DNA from: Citrus sinensis
Lineage: Eukaryota; Streptophyta; Magnoliopsida; Sapindales; Rutaceae
DNA: 64,000 bases
Reading direction: 5' to 3'
Assembly (NCBI RefSeq): GCF_022201045.2
Contig: NC_068558.1
Location: 34,367,501 to 34,431,500 of the forward strand
The notes beneath the pieces were generated by a model. That model was given only the letters and a program-made list of their open reading frames with translations, was not told where the DNA came from and ran no database searches. The position numbers were made by a program, and so were the translations under genes. Below, in pieces: positions 47,173-60,148 of the stretch; position 1 is the first letter of the stretch; each line of letters begins with the position of its first letter.

Positions 47173-47900
47173 TAAACGTTTTACTTATGAGAGTCACTCT
47201 GAACTTAATCCACCATTTCCTTTTCCCATGGATTAGTTTCCTTGGTCTTTCTCTTTGGTACTAAACCTTTCAAGGTTGACAAATTAAGTTTTTTTTTTGA
47301 AGTAGCAATTATATTCATCAAACATGATTGTGTAATTTTAGGACAGTTTTTAAACCAAGGTTCTGTTTGGCATAATTTTCCAAATAAAGTTTATTCAAAT
47401 AGTGTTTTTAAAGTAGGAGTTTTATTAAAAAATATATACTTGTTGTTTGATTGTTAATGAAAACTTTTATAAGAATTTATAAAATTATTTGATTAGGTAA
47501 GTTTTTTTAAATTATGTTATTAAAAGAACTAAATAAAATTGTGAAATAAGTTAAAGATATTATAAAAAATTAACATTTTTGAAAGTTTTCAAACCTCTGC
47601 TCTCCAAAACCCAAAATTTAAACTTTTAATACTAAAAATAAAATAATTTATTTAATCCTTAAAAATTGTGAAAGAACTTGTAGGATTAAAAAGTCCCGTT
47701 CACAATTAAATAAGCCTGGGCAAACATGCAATCTTACTTGCTAAGACTAAAATGGTAATTTATTGTATCCGAGGACTGAAATGATCCTTAGAAAAGATTT
47801 ATTTTTCAGATTTTTTGGGTATCAAATTAATGGGTTCTAACTTCAAAGAATCCTATGAATCAGCCGATAAAGTGGCAACAATTTCACTAACATAACAAAT
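47173..47900. other. AT-rich spacer
   Basis: AAGGTTCTGTTTGGCA near 47358 looks like a MITE terminus, with a possible partner around 47715 (GGGCAAACATG), but no target duplication was confirmed. No gene recognised. Confidence 0.35.
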
Positions 47901-48104
47901 TTGGTGAGGAAATTATGTAGTTAGTTTTTCGGTTCTCATACTGATGAAGATGCACAACAAATGCATACTGAGATAGTTAGAACAGCCAGGCCAAATTAGA
48001 TTGAAGAACACGGCAATAACTTACACAGACTTAAACCTTCAACTTGTTTTATTATAATTTCACGCTCATAAACATAAGAAAAAGCATCCAATAGCTTGCT
48101 TGCT

Positions 48105-48287
48105 TCAAGAATCTTGCTTGTTTTTCTGTTCTTCAAACTTATCTATAGCTGCCTGCAGTTCATCCGTGCCTCCAACGGCTCTCATAGTGTAGTAATAAAC
48201 TCCAAAGACAAATGCTGTCAAGCCCCCAGCAACAACCAGATTCTTGGTCCTTGGAGCAAGGGTATTAAATCCTGCAAGCCCAGCCAT
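48105..48287 (-). CDS. COA3-like mitochondrial cytochrome c oxidase assembly factor, 60 aa
   Basis: The protein starts MAGLAGFNTLAPRTKNLV, has one hydrophobic segment at about residues 17-34 ending in GVYYYTM, and a charged tail DELQAAIDKFEEQKNK. The order PRTKN, hydrophobic segment, tyrosine-rich exit, acidic helix matches the COA3/CCDC56 family, which sits in the inner mitochondrial membrane and helps COX1 assembly. A longer frame begins upstream, but an acceptor (TGTGCAG) at 48334-48340 and a donor (AAGGTTTGT) at 49456 indicate a 5'-UTR intron of 1123 bp, so the ATG at 48287 is the likely start. Four decayed copies occur in the TNL cluster. It could instead be a related small membrane protein of unknown role. 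Confidence 0.7.
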   Translation of the reverse strand: MAGLAGFNTLAPRTKNLVVAGGLTAFVFGVYYYTMRAVGGTDELQAAIDKFEEQKNKQDS

Positions 48288-48333
48288 CTCGCAAGCAATA
48301 AACCTCTGCGCCTGTGTAGTTATACGTTCAAAG

Positions 48334-49540
48334 CTGCACAATGAAAATAAGATGGTCATCGAGTTAGTCTAACTTCTAAAAGATCTAAATAGCAAAAGAT
48401 ACCAGGAAGCAAGTCAGATACATTTTGCCACCTAAAACTTTTACTCTGCATATAATTCCGTTTAGAAAAGTTCCGAGTGAAGAACTGCCCATAGACAAAC
48501 ATGCAGGGTGCCAATCTCTAAGAACATAATATTATATGAGCTCAGACCTCCAATGAACAAATATGCATCAGAATTGGTATTAGAGTTACGGTTACAATAA
48601 CTCTATGCGCAGACTATAAATTCTAAAGTAAGAATTGGGAAGGAAAAAAACTATTCCTTCAAATAACGCATACCATGCCAAAGGATAAAGGGATGACGTG
48701 ACAACAATTTTATCACTAATACCAATAAGAGATTAAAAAAAAAAAAACTAATACATGCAAATCTCAGGGGCATAGAGGAACAAATCACAATATGAATAAG
48801 AGTCATATATGCCCTGACAGAGTATAACGGGGCATTAGATCTGGCTAAGAAAAACAGCAAAAGCATCACTCTTACAAAAATTAGAAATACACCGCACGAA
48901 GTTGATAACAAAAGAATATTTGGCCCAGATCAACAGCAGTGTAAGTATGCTAATAAAGGACCAAATGTCAAAATTGAAATCTTTGGATGGAATAACAGGG
49001 GTATTCACGGAAACTGATTTCAGAAACAAGTGGCACAAAAATCTCATATTTGACATAAATTATTCTTCAATATTGTTCTTTCATCATGCCTATCTCCACC
49101 ATTATACTTTCACCATACTAAAAGAATAACAGAATCAAATAGACAATCAGTATGTAATTAAATCTAGGATTACCTGACAAGGGTACCGATTACACTGATA
49201 AGAAGAGAAATAATTCAAGAAAACAGATGAACTAAAACACTAAAAGGCAGCCCACTTGATATCTCCATCAAAATGAAACAAATCCAAAAGGGTATTGGAA
49301 AACACCCATAAGAAAATGAAGAACACAAGTAAAAGCAAATATTCGGGTATTGAAAAATTAATCAACTCAAAGCTGAACAACAGAGCATAGCACAAAAATC
49401 AAATAAAAACCCAATCGAAGGGTGTATATATTAAAGAAAAGATAATAGAAACAAACCTTCAACTAAGATGTGAAATTGAACAGAGCGATTCCTCGAAAGT
49501 CAAAACCCTTAAAACCCCAAGCACCTCTGAAGAAAGAGAA
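48334..49540 (-). other. 5'-UTR intron and first non-coding exon of the COA3-like gene
   Basis: The minus-strand donor GTTTGT follows AAG at 49457 and the acceptor AG lies at 48335-48334. The putative first exon is 49457 to about 49540. No other coding frame in the intron is convincing. Confidence 0.5.
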
Positions 49541-50244
49541 GCTATCAATAATGTTCGCAAATTTGCCAGTTTGCTTGGGGTTTCAAGCGTTTGGTGACGA
49601 GCGTGGACACATTAACAGAACTTGTCGGGTCATCCTTTCTTCAGATTCCCTTAGGCCCATTTTAGTGTTTGTTTAAGCCCATTACAATGTGCGTTTTAAA
49701 CTGTCCATGTCCAATATGAGCATGCTCTCGATCGCCATCAAAAAGGAATTCGAAAAAGAGTAATGCTTTCGACACCCCTTTAAAATCTTTATCAACCCCA
49801 TTTTTTGTGACGATAGTTCTATTATTACTGAAAATCACCATTAAAGGACAATTATTAATTTAACTGAATTAAAATCTTTACATCCAATTATGAACCCCAT
49901 CTTCACATCTTAATTTATGGTATAATTATTTTCTAACAAGTTCAGAACAATTTTTAGACAATGAAAAAAATAAATTACCTAATGAAAAAAGTTTAATTAT
50001 AAAAAAAAGTTTAAAATTTGATTAACTCTATTATATTATTTTTCCGTTTTTCGTAATTTTAATCAATTAGTGTTTTATGAAGATTGAAGCAATCGTTATT
50101 CATTAAACTAATAAATCGCGGTAGAATTTGATCTCATAATGCATTTGCCACCAGCCTCATATACAATGCATAAACAAGGAAGAAATATTCAAAACAACGT
50201 GCGGCTAAATTGGTTACCATTGCAAGCCACGCAAGGTATTAGAA
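49541..50244. other. AT-rich spacer
   Basis: It includes the promoter side of the COA3-like gene. No other feature recognised. Confidence 0.4.
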
Positions 50245-51710
50245 AATAACTTCTAGATACATTAACCAGTTGAAATTCAATTGTCCAAGATGTACTCTCA
50301 TTTGATCTGCCAATGCAAAACTAACATAATTGGTCAGTTTATAAAGATTAAACATATTTAGAAAATAAAATAAAATAAAAAAATCAAATACTCACATGTT
50401 CCAAAAAGACATGTACCAAAAGAGCCGACATATTATTAGGCAAAATTAGCCTCTTAGGTTACGTTTAGCACGCAAGATTAGATTGGACTAATTATTAGGA
50501 CTGGACTGGATTAAGTTGGATTGGATTAAGCTGGATTATATTATATATTGTACTATGTTTGGTATAATATCGGATAGGACAATGTTAAATCATATTTAAA
50601 TACAAAAAAAAAATATGAATACTTAAGAGTAATAATTAAAATTAATTTCAAGGTAATTAACAAGAGCATTGAATATGTATTAAATTAGTTATTGGGTAGT
50701 CATAATTATATTAAACAAATGTAAATTAATAACAATATTTACTATTTAATTAACTTTTATCTGATATTTTAGGTATATTTTATTTTATCAAAAAGTTAGC
50801 AAATAATGTATATATAAAATTAATTATTTACTTGTATTGTTAATTTCCATGATTATTTTTAATATTACATTAGTGATTATTAAATTTAATACAATCAATT
50901 ATTGTAACAAATTATTAAATAGTTAATTTTATTGCAATAAAAATACCAATTTAATTAGACTATAAAAAAATTCAAGGAAATAATGAATAAATAAATTAAA
51001 TTTAGGTTACAAATAAAAAAATAGTGTTATATATGAAAGAAATATGAATAAATTTTTTTTCTCTTATTCTAATCCCATCTAAACCCACTTATAAATTAAG
51101 ATTGTTAATCTCATGATTTAATAACTAAATTAAAATTTAGTCCTCCCTAATCCAATCCAAGCAAAGTAACCAAATATAAGATAAAATAATTAATCTCAAA
51201 ATTAATCTAATCTCATACTTAATCCTAACTTCCAAACGTAACCTTAGTTTCTTATTCTTCTCCTTTTTACTGAGTGCCTCCGCTGTAGTCTCCTTTTTTC
51301 TGAGTGCCTCCCCTGTAGTGCACGGGAATTTTTCACTTTTTCACAATTCATGGGGAAGCACGAGGGACGATGAAATATGAATACATTGAATGATGTTCTT
51401 TCAAATTACTTCTAGATACATTAACTAGTTGAAATTCAATTGCCCAAGATAATAATCTCATTTGATCTGCTAATTAAAAATTTTTAAAAGAAATCAAACA
51501 CTCCCATGTTCCAAAAAGACATGTGCCAAAAGAGTCTACAGATTATAACGCAAAATTAGTCTCTTAGCTTCTTCTTCTTCTTCTTCTTCTTCTTTTTTCT
51601 GAGTGCCTCCACTGCAGTGCATAGGAATTTTTCGCTTTTTCACAATTCATGGGAAGCACAATGGACTATGAAATATGAATACATTGAATGATGTTCTTCC
51701 AAATACTTTA
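50245..51710 (+). repeat. Tandem duplication of a ~300-370 bp segment, one copy split by a MITE
   Basis: Copy A (50245-50456 plus 51247-51408) and copy B (51409-51710) share CTTCTAGATACATTAAC, GTTGAAATTCAATTG, GTTCCAAAAAGACATGT, TGAGTGCCTCC, CACAATTCATGGG and GAATACATTGAATGATGTTC in the same order. Copy A holds the Tourist MITE. Copy B shows the uninterrupted site and a CTT microsatellite at about 51567-51592. No coding frame. Confidence 0.9.
50457..51243. mobile_element. Tourist-like MITE, 787 bp, with empty site next door
   Basis: The ends are GGTTACGTTTAG and AAACGTAACC, inverted. The flanks are TTA at 50454-50456 and 51244-51246. Copy B of the surrounding tandem duplication carries a single TTA at the same place (AAATTAGTCTCTTAGCTTC), which confirms the insertion limits. 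The subterminal regions are rich in GGATTGGATTAAG and its inverse. No transposase. Confidence 0.9.
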
Positions 51711-52771
51711 TAAAACAAAATTAGGCCGCCTCCTTTGCTTGGAATATATGCCGAGCCAATAATGTTTGCCCATCTCTACTCTCTTGTCTCTTTTCACTTT
51801 CCATGTAATAAAAATATATGCATATTTTATGTTTTGCTTTTTGAAAAAACCAAAAAAAAAGAAAAAAAAAAGAAAGGAAAGTTGAGCTCACCTCATCACA
51901 TTTTTGGCTTTAATCATTTTTGCTTTTGGCCATGGCTATCATCAAGCAATTGAATATTTTTTGGAGTCTACACGTTTGCATGTATATGCGTGGGTACCAG
52001 TTAAAGTCAATTTAATATCATTACGAGATAACTTCTTATAATGAAAAGATAAAATATAGCAATGAGACGAATTGGAAATTCATGACTCCCTATTTCACGC
52101 ACTCGTTATTAAATAATCAATGGACACATATCATGACTTTATGAGGTGGTTTAAATAATCAATCAATAACACAATACTATATTATAAATATTTCCGTTGG
52201 TTCAGCATTAATTTTAAATCATTAAAAATACTCATTTAAAAAATGAATATCCAACTGCTTAAGTGATGTGTGGGTTGTAATTACCTTTTAACATATTCAA
52301 AAGGAAGGAGATGAAACATCTTTGTCATTCTCAAAAACTTTTTTTGTCACCTCGGCCTCTTATAAAATTCTAATGCCTCACTTTATTCTTGACCTTAATT
52401 AAAAGTGTAAACTTAACCTATTCTGTTCGTGCACAAAATTGATACCTCATAAAAATCTAACGCCAGTACAACTTGAAAACTAATCAATATTATAATATCA
52501 CATTTACCTTTTAACAACAAAATGAGAGTGAAAAATTTACAAGCAGCTTGGCACCCTTGTAGTAGGAAAAAGAAAATAATTGTACTAATTGAGGATAGAG
52601 GTGGGCGAATCTATCCGTAATCAGAATTTAGGCGTATTAGTTCATGATAGGTATTCTATTCTTCCACAATAGTAGATAAAAATAAAATCTCTTTCTGGAT
52701 CGATTTGATGAAATTAAAGAAAAGCAATCGAGGATCCCTTTCTAAAAAAATGAACTCTTGCGTTACTTTTC
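51711..52771. other. AT-rich spacer downstream of the SDR gene
   Basis: No coding frame, element ends or paralogous block recognised. Confidence 0.4.
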
Positions 52772-55700
52772 CTACAAATTAGACTTAACAAAAGGATCCA
52801 GCCCTATATAAAATTTAGCAGTGGGCAGCTGTTGAGGATGAAGCAAGAGGAGCCTGGCACCAACATCGGCAGCTTCATCAGCCGTGTGAGAGCCTTGCCC
52901 TTGAGTCATCGACGTCTGAGTGAAGCCGGGGCAGTAACTGTTGACACTGATTCCTTCTCCTTCATATCTTTTGGCTAAAACCATAGTGTATGCATTCAGT
53001 GCAAGCTTTGATACTGCATAGTCTGTCCAAATTTCTGGCCAGCCTTGGCTCTTCCACGTACCATTTTTCGCACTTTGGAGAAATAATCCGACGAAACGTT
53101 CGATTTGTTCTTCAGACAGTTCTTCGTCTTCTAGGATTGATTTTATATTAGGGTTTCTCACCTTCTGCAGGCATGTATACAAAGGTACATTCATGTTATG
53201 ATGATGAGATTTTGAAATTTCCATCATTTTGATAGTTTTTTGAGAAACGTGTATTTGTCACTTTGACAACATTTTCATCAAGCATTGATTTTATTTATTT
53301 TAAGATTTTAAAAATCAAAGAAAAAAGATTAAATTATGTATTTGAAGTACGGATTTTTTTTTTAATTACATGAAACTAGTACTCAAATTACAACTCATAA
53401 AAATGTTTTTACTCAATTTCGAAAGGGATGACACTGCTTTCATTCAATTATTTTCCATAATTGAGGAAAGAATTAATAAGCCTCAACAATGCTTTGTGGG
53501 GGCTCTAGCCACTACCCTCCCGATTATAAGAGGATGGTTCTAGCAACTCGTGGTTATTTGAGATATGGAATTGAAAACATTAATTAAAACAACATAAAAA
53601 ATATTTTAATTATTTTTCAAGATTTTTGGTTAACAAATTCTTAAAAGAAAAAAAAAAAGTGTTGAAAACAAGTGTATTTTTCATTATATTCATAGATATT
53701 GAAAACATGAAATTCAAGATCCCTTTTAATCTATTTATAATCTTATACATAGATAGTAACAATTCATAGCTTGGTAAAATAGTGATGAAGACCTTTTTAT
53801 TTTTAGAAATGGTTACACATACTTCTTTTTGAAATGCATAGTGCTCCCTTTTGTGGTAAAAAATAATCACGTAGGCTCCAGGATTTCTAAAAAATATTAA
53901 AAGCTGATTATATCCCAAAAGTGATCGGGTGCGACTATTTCTAAGAACAAAGCAGTTCTGTGATTATTTCACAAAATTATGGAGTGCCACTATCTTTTTT
54001 TTTCTAAAGATATATACTTATTATTACATTTTATAATTAAAATGGCTAAGTATTCTGATTTAGAATCCTGAACTTTAATAAAATTCAGAAAAGTTATTAA
54101 ATCATATGATTTAATTTTATAATGCCATTACAATATTAAACCAAATGGCTTAATAAATTTTCTGATTATTGCATTATTAAATCATACAACTTAATAACTT
54201 TCCTGAATTTTAACAAACTCTAGAATTCTCAATTAAGACAATTATATATATAGAGCTAAAAGACCACAAAAAAAAAAAAAAAAGAACTCTATTGCAATAT
54301 ATTTTATCTTATAATATATTAAAATAATTTTTTTTAATCTTTTACTTTATCCTAAATTTAGTATCATAAGAATCCTTAATTGGAAGTTCATCACTGTATA
54401 TAAAATAAATTACTTACACTTAATGTGCCAAGTCTGGAGCTAATGTTAAGTATTCGGCTTTTAGATGGCGAGCGACGAAACAATGGCAGAAGGGATTCGG
54501 TCAGCAACTTGGCTCCGTAAAAATTTGTTCTGATCACAGTCTCTGCATGCTCCACTGTGTTTTTGTATATGTCATTGAATGATACTCCCGCATTATTCAC
54601 CTACAATTCAAGTGTAAAACAAATTGGTAAGCAACATAAAATCAATTAATTAGTATAATAATACCCACCCAAAAAAAAATGAAGAATATATAAGCGCCAG
54701 CAGAGAAAAAATAATGTTAGTTTTGTTCAAAATATGATAATTTCAATGATTTCAATCCATAATTATCATAATAATAATTTTGGGTGTGCCAAATTGAGAT
54801 ACAAATATTATATTTTAAATGATTAGGCATTAATAACGACTCTAGCTGGGTAGGCAATAGTCGAATTTTATACCGTGATTTATGTGATAATTATGTAGCA
54901 CCAATATGAATGAATAAAATAATAGTCTGAGATATAAATTTTATATCCAAAATTTGTAAACATAAAACTATTTAGGTATTACGATACTCTACTTACGAAG
55001 TTATGATACAATCATATAGAGGATGTATTTCAAATAACGTGACATTTATAAATTAAATGTGTTAAATAATTACATGTTTTAATTATCGTCACTCAGTATC
55101 ATAATGAAATATAAAATATTTTTATCATTATTTTATAAGCGTAGAAATAGTCATCTAGATAACATACATTAAGAATTAGATAAAAATTTCAAAAAATAAA
55201 GAATAGATAAATTAAACGGTGGGGCTACATGCACCATTACAATAATTTTGGACACCCATATTCCAATAAAAAAAAGCATATTATTAGAGAAAAAATTTAA
55301 TATTTGATATTTAATAAATGAATATATTCAAAATTCGGGCGTTCAAAGTCAGAATTTGTAATAGTGTAACAAAGTCTATCATAACTAACTAGTCCCCACC
55401 ATATACGTTACAATCAAACACAAGTAAGCAAAATAAAATAAGACTTAAATGTTGGTCCCCGCATTACCCCAAACTCAAAGACACCACTTATTAGTTCACA
55501 AAAAGACGACGCATTATTTAATTTTCCTTCCTCCTCGAATAAAGTGTTGTTGAATGAGCAGCAAATCACTTAAGTTTTGGTTTTGGAATAAATAAATAAA
55601 AATCCTCCCTAAATTATATTTAATGTAATTTATAATTAAATGAAATTTTTATATTAATCCATTTAATTTTTATTATTTTATTATTTATTTTTTACACTGA

Positions 55701-57229
55701 TAAGTCTAATTAGATCCTAAACACAATTATTTCACAGATAAACTTTCCCTAGATCGTATTTGACTAAGATCCCGAAGATTTGAATAAAATGTGAGAGATT
55801 CTTTCAATCTTTCAAAAGAATTTTTAACAGTAAAATCCTACATCCGTGGCTTCATTTTATATTAACAATAATAAAGGCCACTGAATTCAAGTTTAGCCAT
55901 TCGAAAATTTCCACTAAATTTTATTTGCATTCCATTAACAAAATTACAATTGATTTGTTCATTTACCATTCAAATTTTGAGGTTTTAATTTTCATTTTAA
56001 GAGGTAGAGGATGGAACCAAATAAAATTTTTATTCTTATATTTTTTTAAAATTCAAATTCAAATGGCAGGTTAATAACAAAGAGGTTAAAAGTCAATTGA
56101 CCTGCACTTGGTCCCTGGGGCAGTTCTTAATTTTAATTAATTATCCTAGAATAATTCTTTAATGAGGATTTTTTGTTTAACAAAGTGAGGATGTCATTAA
56201 TAGATAAAATAATACAGATTTCAATATGTTAATATACAAAAAAACACGGTCTTTAACATATCGAATTTTTATTTTTTGTATTTTAGTGTCATCCTCATTT
56301 TATTAAGGCGAGAAGTTTTTATTAGAGAAGGACTCTATAGAATAATTTTTTAATAAGGATATTCTCATTTTAACAAAGTGAGGATATTACTATTAGACAA
56401 AAAAAATAAATTTCAATACACTATTAGATAAAAAAAAATACAGCTTCTAATGTATTAAAATATGTGATTATATATATGTGAGTGTGTGAGGAAAAAATAG
56501 AGATGCTATATGATAACATAAAAAATAATTATTATCACAAATATTCTTAATATCAAACAACAATAATTATCATAGATAGTGCCAAGAAAGAAAAAAAAAA
56601 GAAGGAATTAAATATTCTACTACTTACAAGAATATCCAACGCTGCAAAATTGCTTTTGAACCATGAAACAAAGGCTTCGATTGAAGAAGGATCAGACACA
56701 TCCAATTGAAAGAAGTTAACAGGAAGTCCTTTCTCAGAAAGTGATTCCACAGCTCTTTGTCCTCTTTCCACATCCCTAGCTGTTAAAATAACAGTCAGCC
56801 CCAGTTCTGCAAGTCTCTTCACCAAAGCAAATCCAATCCCCTTGTTTGCTCCTGTCACTATTGCTATCGTTTCTTTAGACCACCATCTGCATTCAAACAT
56901 AAAAAAAAAAAAAAAAAAGTTGACAAATTAAATAAAAGAACACAAGAAAAAACACCCCCCCCCCATATAGAACTTATAAGATATTTTTGTATATGATGCT
57001 TTTATATATATATATATATATTATTCCAAGATGGGTTTTAAAGAAAAACACAAAACTTCTTAATTAGTTTTTGAATTTAGAAATTGTTTTTATTTATTTC
57101 AATCAAACACTATGAGTAGATATGAAAGTGCTTTTATATGATTGAAATAAAGTACTTTGTTGAGGACACGAGGGAAGAAGAGGAAGAGGAAGAGGAGAAA
57201 TAATTGGGATCTGGTTCTTGTGATTTCAT
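52772..57229 (-). CDS. Short-chain dehydrogenase/reductase, (+)-neomenthol dehydrogenase-like, 302 aa
   Basis: NADPH-dependent SDR of the menthol/isopiperitenone/salutaridine reductase group, which reduces ketones and aldehydes in specialised metabolism; the substrate cannot be told. Exons: 57229-57156, 56886-56628, 54600-54418 and 53164-52772, totalling 909 nt in phase. The first exon encodes a serine-rich leader (MKSQEPDPNY then eight serines) that joins in phase at KWWSKET. The cofactor motif is TGANKGIG, followed by LDVSDPSS, LDIL-VNNAG across the intron 2 junction, TNFYG, catalytic serine in NISSRLG, catalytic YAVSK, and PGFTQTSMT after it. All catalytic residues are present. Introns are 269, 2027 and 1253 bp. 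The gene stands alone. The ATG at 57229 is chosen because only this exon supplies the two bases needed before A-TGG-TGG. Confidence 0.9.
54030..54260. repeat. Dispersed AT-rich repeat, second copy near 60000
   Basis: Wording such as AATCCTGAACTTTAATAAA, TTAAATCATATGATTTAAT and GAATTTTAACAAACTC reappears in order at 59995-60130. It lies in SDR intron 3 and carries no coding capacity. Confidence 0.5.
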
Positions 57230-57291
57230 TGTTGCGGAACGAAGAAGAAGAGGATGAAGGTGCAACTCTGGGCAAATGAGAAGTGAGAGAT

Positions 57292-57302
57292 TTTATTTAT
57301 AT
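57292..57302 (-). promoter_or_regulatory. TATA box of the SDR gene
   Basis: The minus strand reads TATAAATAAAA about 65 bp upstream of the ATG at 57229, a good distance for a short 5' UTR. Confidence 0.5.
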
Positions 57303-58605
57303 CGAGACAGGTAAGAGTATGACATTAAATAAATTTTCATACGTGGGACATACGACAATGAGTGCTAATTGAAAGTCTGCGACGACTTGCAAGGTTTCTA
57401 TATCACAATTGTAGTAAGATCTCTAAGTTTTCATATTTCTTAAATGAGGACATAATTTGTTTATTTGAATTGAAAAAAAAAACTAAATTCTTATTTAAAA
57501 TATTAAATTTACCCAATAGGATGAGATTTTGTTGATGGTTGTGCAAATTAACTCTAAAAGGTGCTTTAGTTATTTTTTAGCAAGGTCTACCTATTGCATT
57601 AAGATCCTCGCTTAATTTAAGCACTTCTGAACTTTTAATAATTTTATATTATGTTTCATTTAATAATAATATATGAATAAAATTTAATTTTTTATATTTT
57701 AAATTTATTAACTATTAATTAACGCGTGAATTTTTATTTAGGAAAAATTCAGATTAGAAGCAAATCTTAATCTCTACCCTCTCTGGGGTTACTGGGTTGA
57801 TACCTACGTTATGCAAATGGAGAGTCTATGCTATTATTTGAGAAAATGCAAAAGATTAGGGATTTTCATGTTATGAGCACATTTGATAATTATTGTACGC
57901 AGAAAGAGTGAAGCAGGTGTGAACACTGAACAGTGTGTGACATTAAATAAGGGAACCCGCAGTTCGTAACCAAATAATTTAAGCCGTTGGCGTGGGCTGT
58001 GCGGAGGAGAAGCCTACCCCACGATTATTTTATTTTAATGTCGTAAGCCTTAATTTTGGAGCAGCCAGTGTGCAGGCCCGGCGCAAAGATTCTTTTTTCA
58101 GTAGGTCTGACTGGAAACGGAGATTGCCTATTTTTTTATTCGCCTCAAATAAATATATACTATTTATTTTTTTATTTTTTTTATAATATCTAAAAAATTT
58201 CTGGTACAAAATATTTAAAGAAAAATAAAGATAATTGAGTCATTTATTTAATAATTTATCTCGAGATAAAATATATATATTTATTATAAGAAAGATATTT
58301 AAAAAATAACAAAAAATATATGAAGAATATTTTATTATTAATTTTTTATTCACACTTAAATATATATTTTCTTCTTTTAGTTTTTAATTTTTTAATTTTA
58401 ATTTTTATTAATATGATTTATTTAATCTATAATAAATATAAATAAAAGTGTATTTGAAAATAAGAATAATACTATAAAATTATGCTGCCAAAAGTGTAAA
58501 ATTACCAAAAATAATATATATTAATTTCAATAGCTAAAAACTAACGGACTCCCACATAAATATAATTAGAAGTGTGGAGATAGGTTTTACTTATTATTAA
58601 TAAGT

Positions 58606-58660
<55 letters not shown>

Positions 58661-58775
58661 GTATAATAGTTTATATCTTCTCTAAAGGCTATATAAAATA
58701 AAACCTTTCCACAAAAAAGCGTGTATGGCAAGTTCATTAAAAATATCGCCCATTTGGAATTTGTATTTGTAAATA
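57303..58775. other. AT-rich region with TA microsatellite
   Basis: A long (TA)n run at about 58616-58657 follows GTGTGTG. 57992-58186 has a plus-strand frame I cannot match to any family and do not support. No gene recognised. Confidence 0.4.
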
Positions 58776-58776
58776 G

Positions 58777-58934
58777 GGGAAACCCGTGATGTAACTATGG
58801 TATCGTGCCACAGTTGCATCCAGTGGTTGAATGCCAGTGGACCCTATCAAACCAAGTGCATCCAATGGTTGAATGCAACTGTAGCACGGTACCACAGTTG
58901 TACCGTAACTTGATCCTTGTAAATATCCCCTGTA
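58777..58934. repeat. Inverted-repeat hairpin of about 107 bp core (MITE-like)
   Basis: The arms 58793-58833 and 58859-58899 are inverted repeats: AACTATGGTATCGTGCCACA against the inverse reading AACTGTGGTACCGTGCTACA, with both continuing GTTGCAT. The outer wording AGGGGAAA and TATCCCCT extends the symmetry. The inner motif TGGTTGAATGC occurs twice in the same orientation. No coding frame. Confidence 0.75.
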
Positions 58935-59728
58935 AAATAACGAGTGTCAAATATATTAATTCAATTAGTAAAATATCTTGAGTTGAAATAAAAGTTTTGG
59001 AATTTGAACCCTACTGGTATGGATTGACTTTAATATCAGCATACGATGCTAAACATTTAAAAAAAAAATCTCCACCAAAATAAGAATAACATATTATATT
59101 ACAGAAAAAAACAAATAACGGCCCCCATTAAGACACTATGGCGACAAAAACGGTGCTCCATGGTGTCGTTTCTATTGTCTTTTAAAGTAGCAAGTAAATT
59201 TCTTGTATTTAAGGGGAAAATTTCTACAATACATAAGAGTTAATATAATTAATTGATGTATGTATGACATGTTTAATTAAATTTAATGTAATCACCATTT
59301 ATGAGATGACTTTTCAAAATAAATATATATATGTCATAACATCATTTATATATTGATATATTATCTCTGATGTATTATAGAATTTATAGACATTATTTCT
59401 ACCGCCATGGACATGGTGTCACCATGGACGATAATGGCTAAAATATGAGCGCTATATTGCAAGTAGAGTGTTCTTTCTTGTTTAAATTTCTTCTTTTTTT
59501 ATTTTTACGAGCCAAATTTCATGAATTCTACTTTTGGCTTCTTTACATGTATATGTTTTAGTTAAATAATATTGACACATAACAGTTTCTCGCTAATTTA
59601 CTTATAAAATATTATATAATTCTCAGGTACAAATGTTTGCACAAATTTTCATACGAATATGTAATTTTAAAAGACCATAAAAGTTCCCGTTTGCACAAAG
59701 TTTCTTGCAGACATCCTCACCTCATAAG

Positions 59729-59761
<33 letters not shown>

Positions 59762-59980
59762 TTAGGAAGGGATAAACTAAGAGATAAGAAAAATATAAAT
59801 TCTTATGTAAATTATTTTATCATATAGCATACTGAAATATGTGTTTTTATAAAATAAGAGATCTTTTTATCTAGCGCATATTTTTACATGTTTTAAAATG
59901 TAGATTCAATGTTTTGTATCATTATAAAAAACTTTTACAATATTGCAAAATAATTTTTCAATAGCTTTTAACATTGTAAA
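58935..59980. other. AT-rich spacer
   Basis: It contains TA-rich microsatellites (59741-59762) and no recognisable gene. Confidence 0.4.
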
Positions 59981-59989
59981 ACCCCAAAT

Positions 59990-60148
59990 TCATATATATG
60001 TATTGGTCTAGGATCCTGGACTTTATTAAAGTCCAAAACATCTATTAAGTTGTATAATTTAATAACATAATGTCCTTATACTATTAAACTATATAACTTA
60101 ATAGTTTTTCCAAATTTTAACAAAGTCCAAGATGCTCTCATTGGGGAA

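Noticed and set aside
48288-48359. 24-codon N-terminal extension of the COA3-like ORF
   Set aside because: A splice acceptor lies inside it and the family-like part begins at the internal ATG at 48287, so the extension is intron and UTR.
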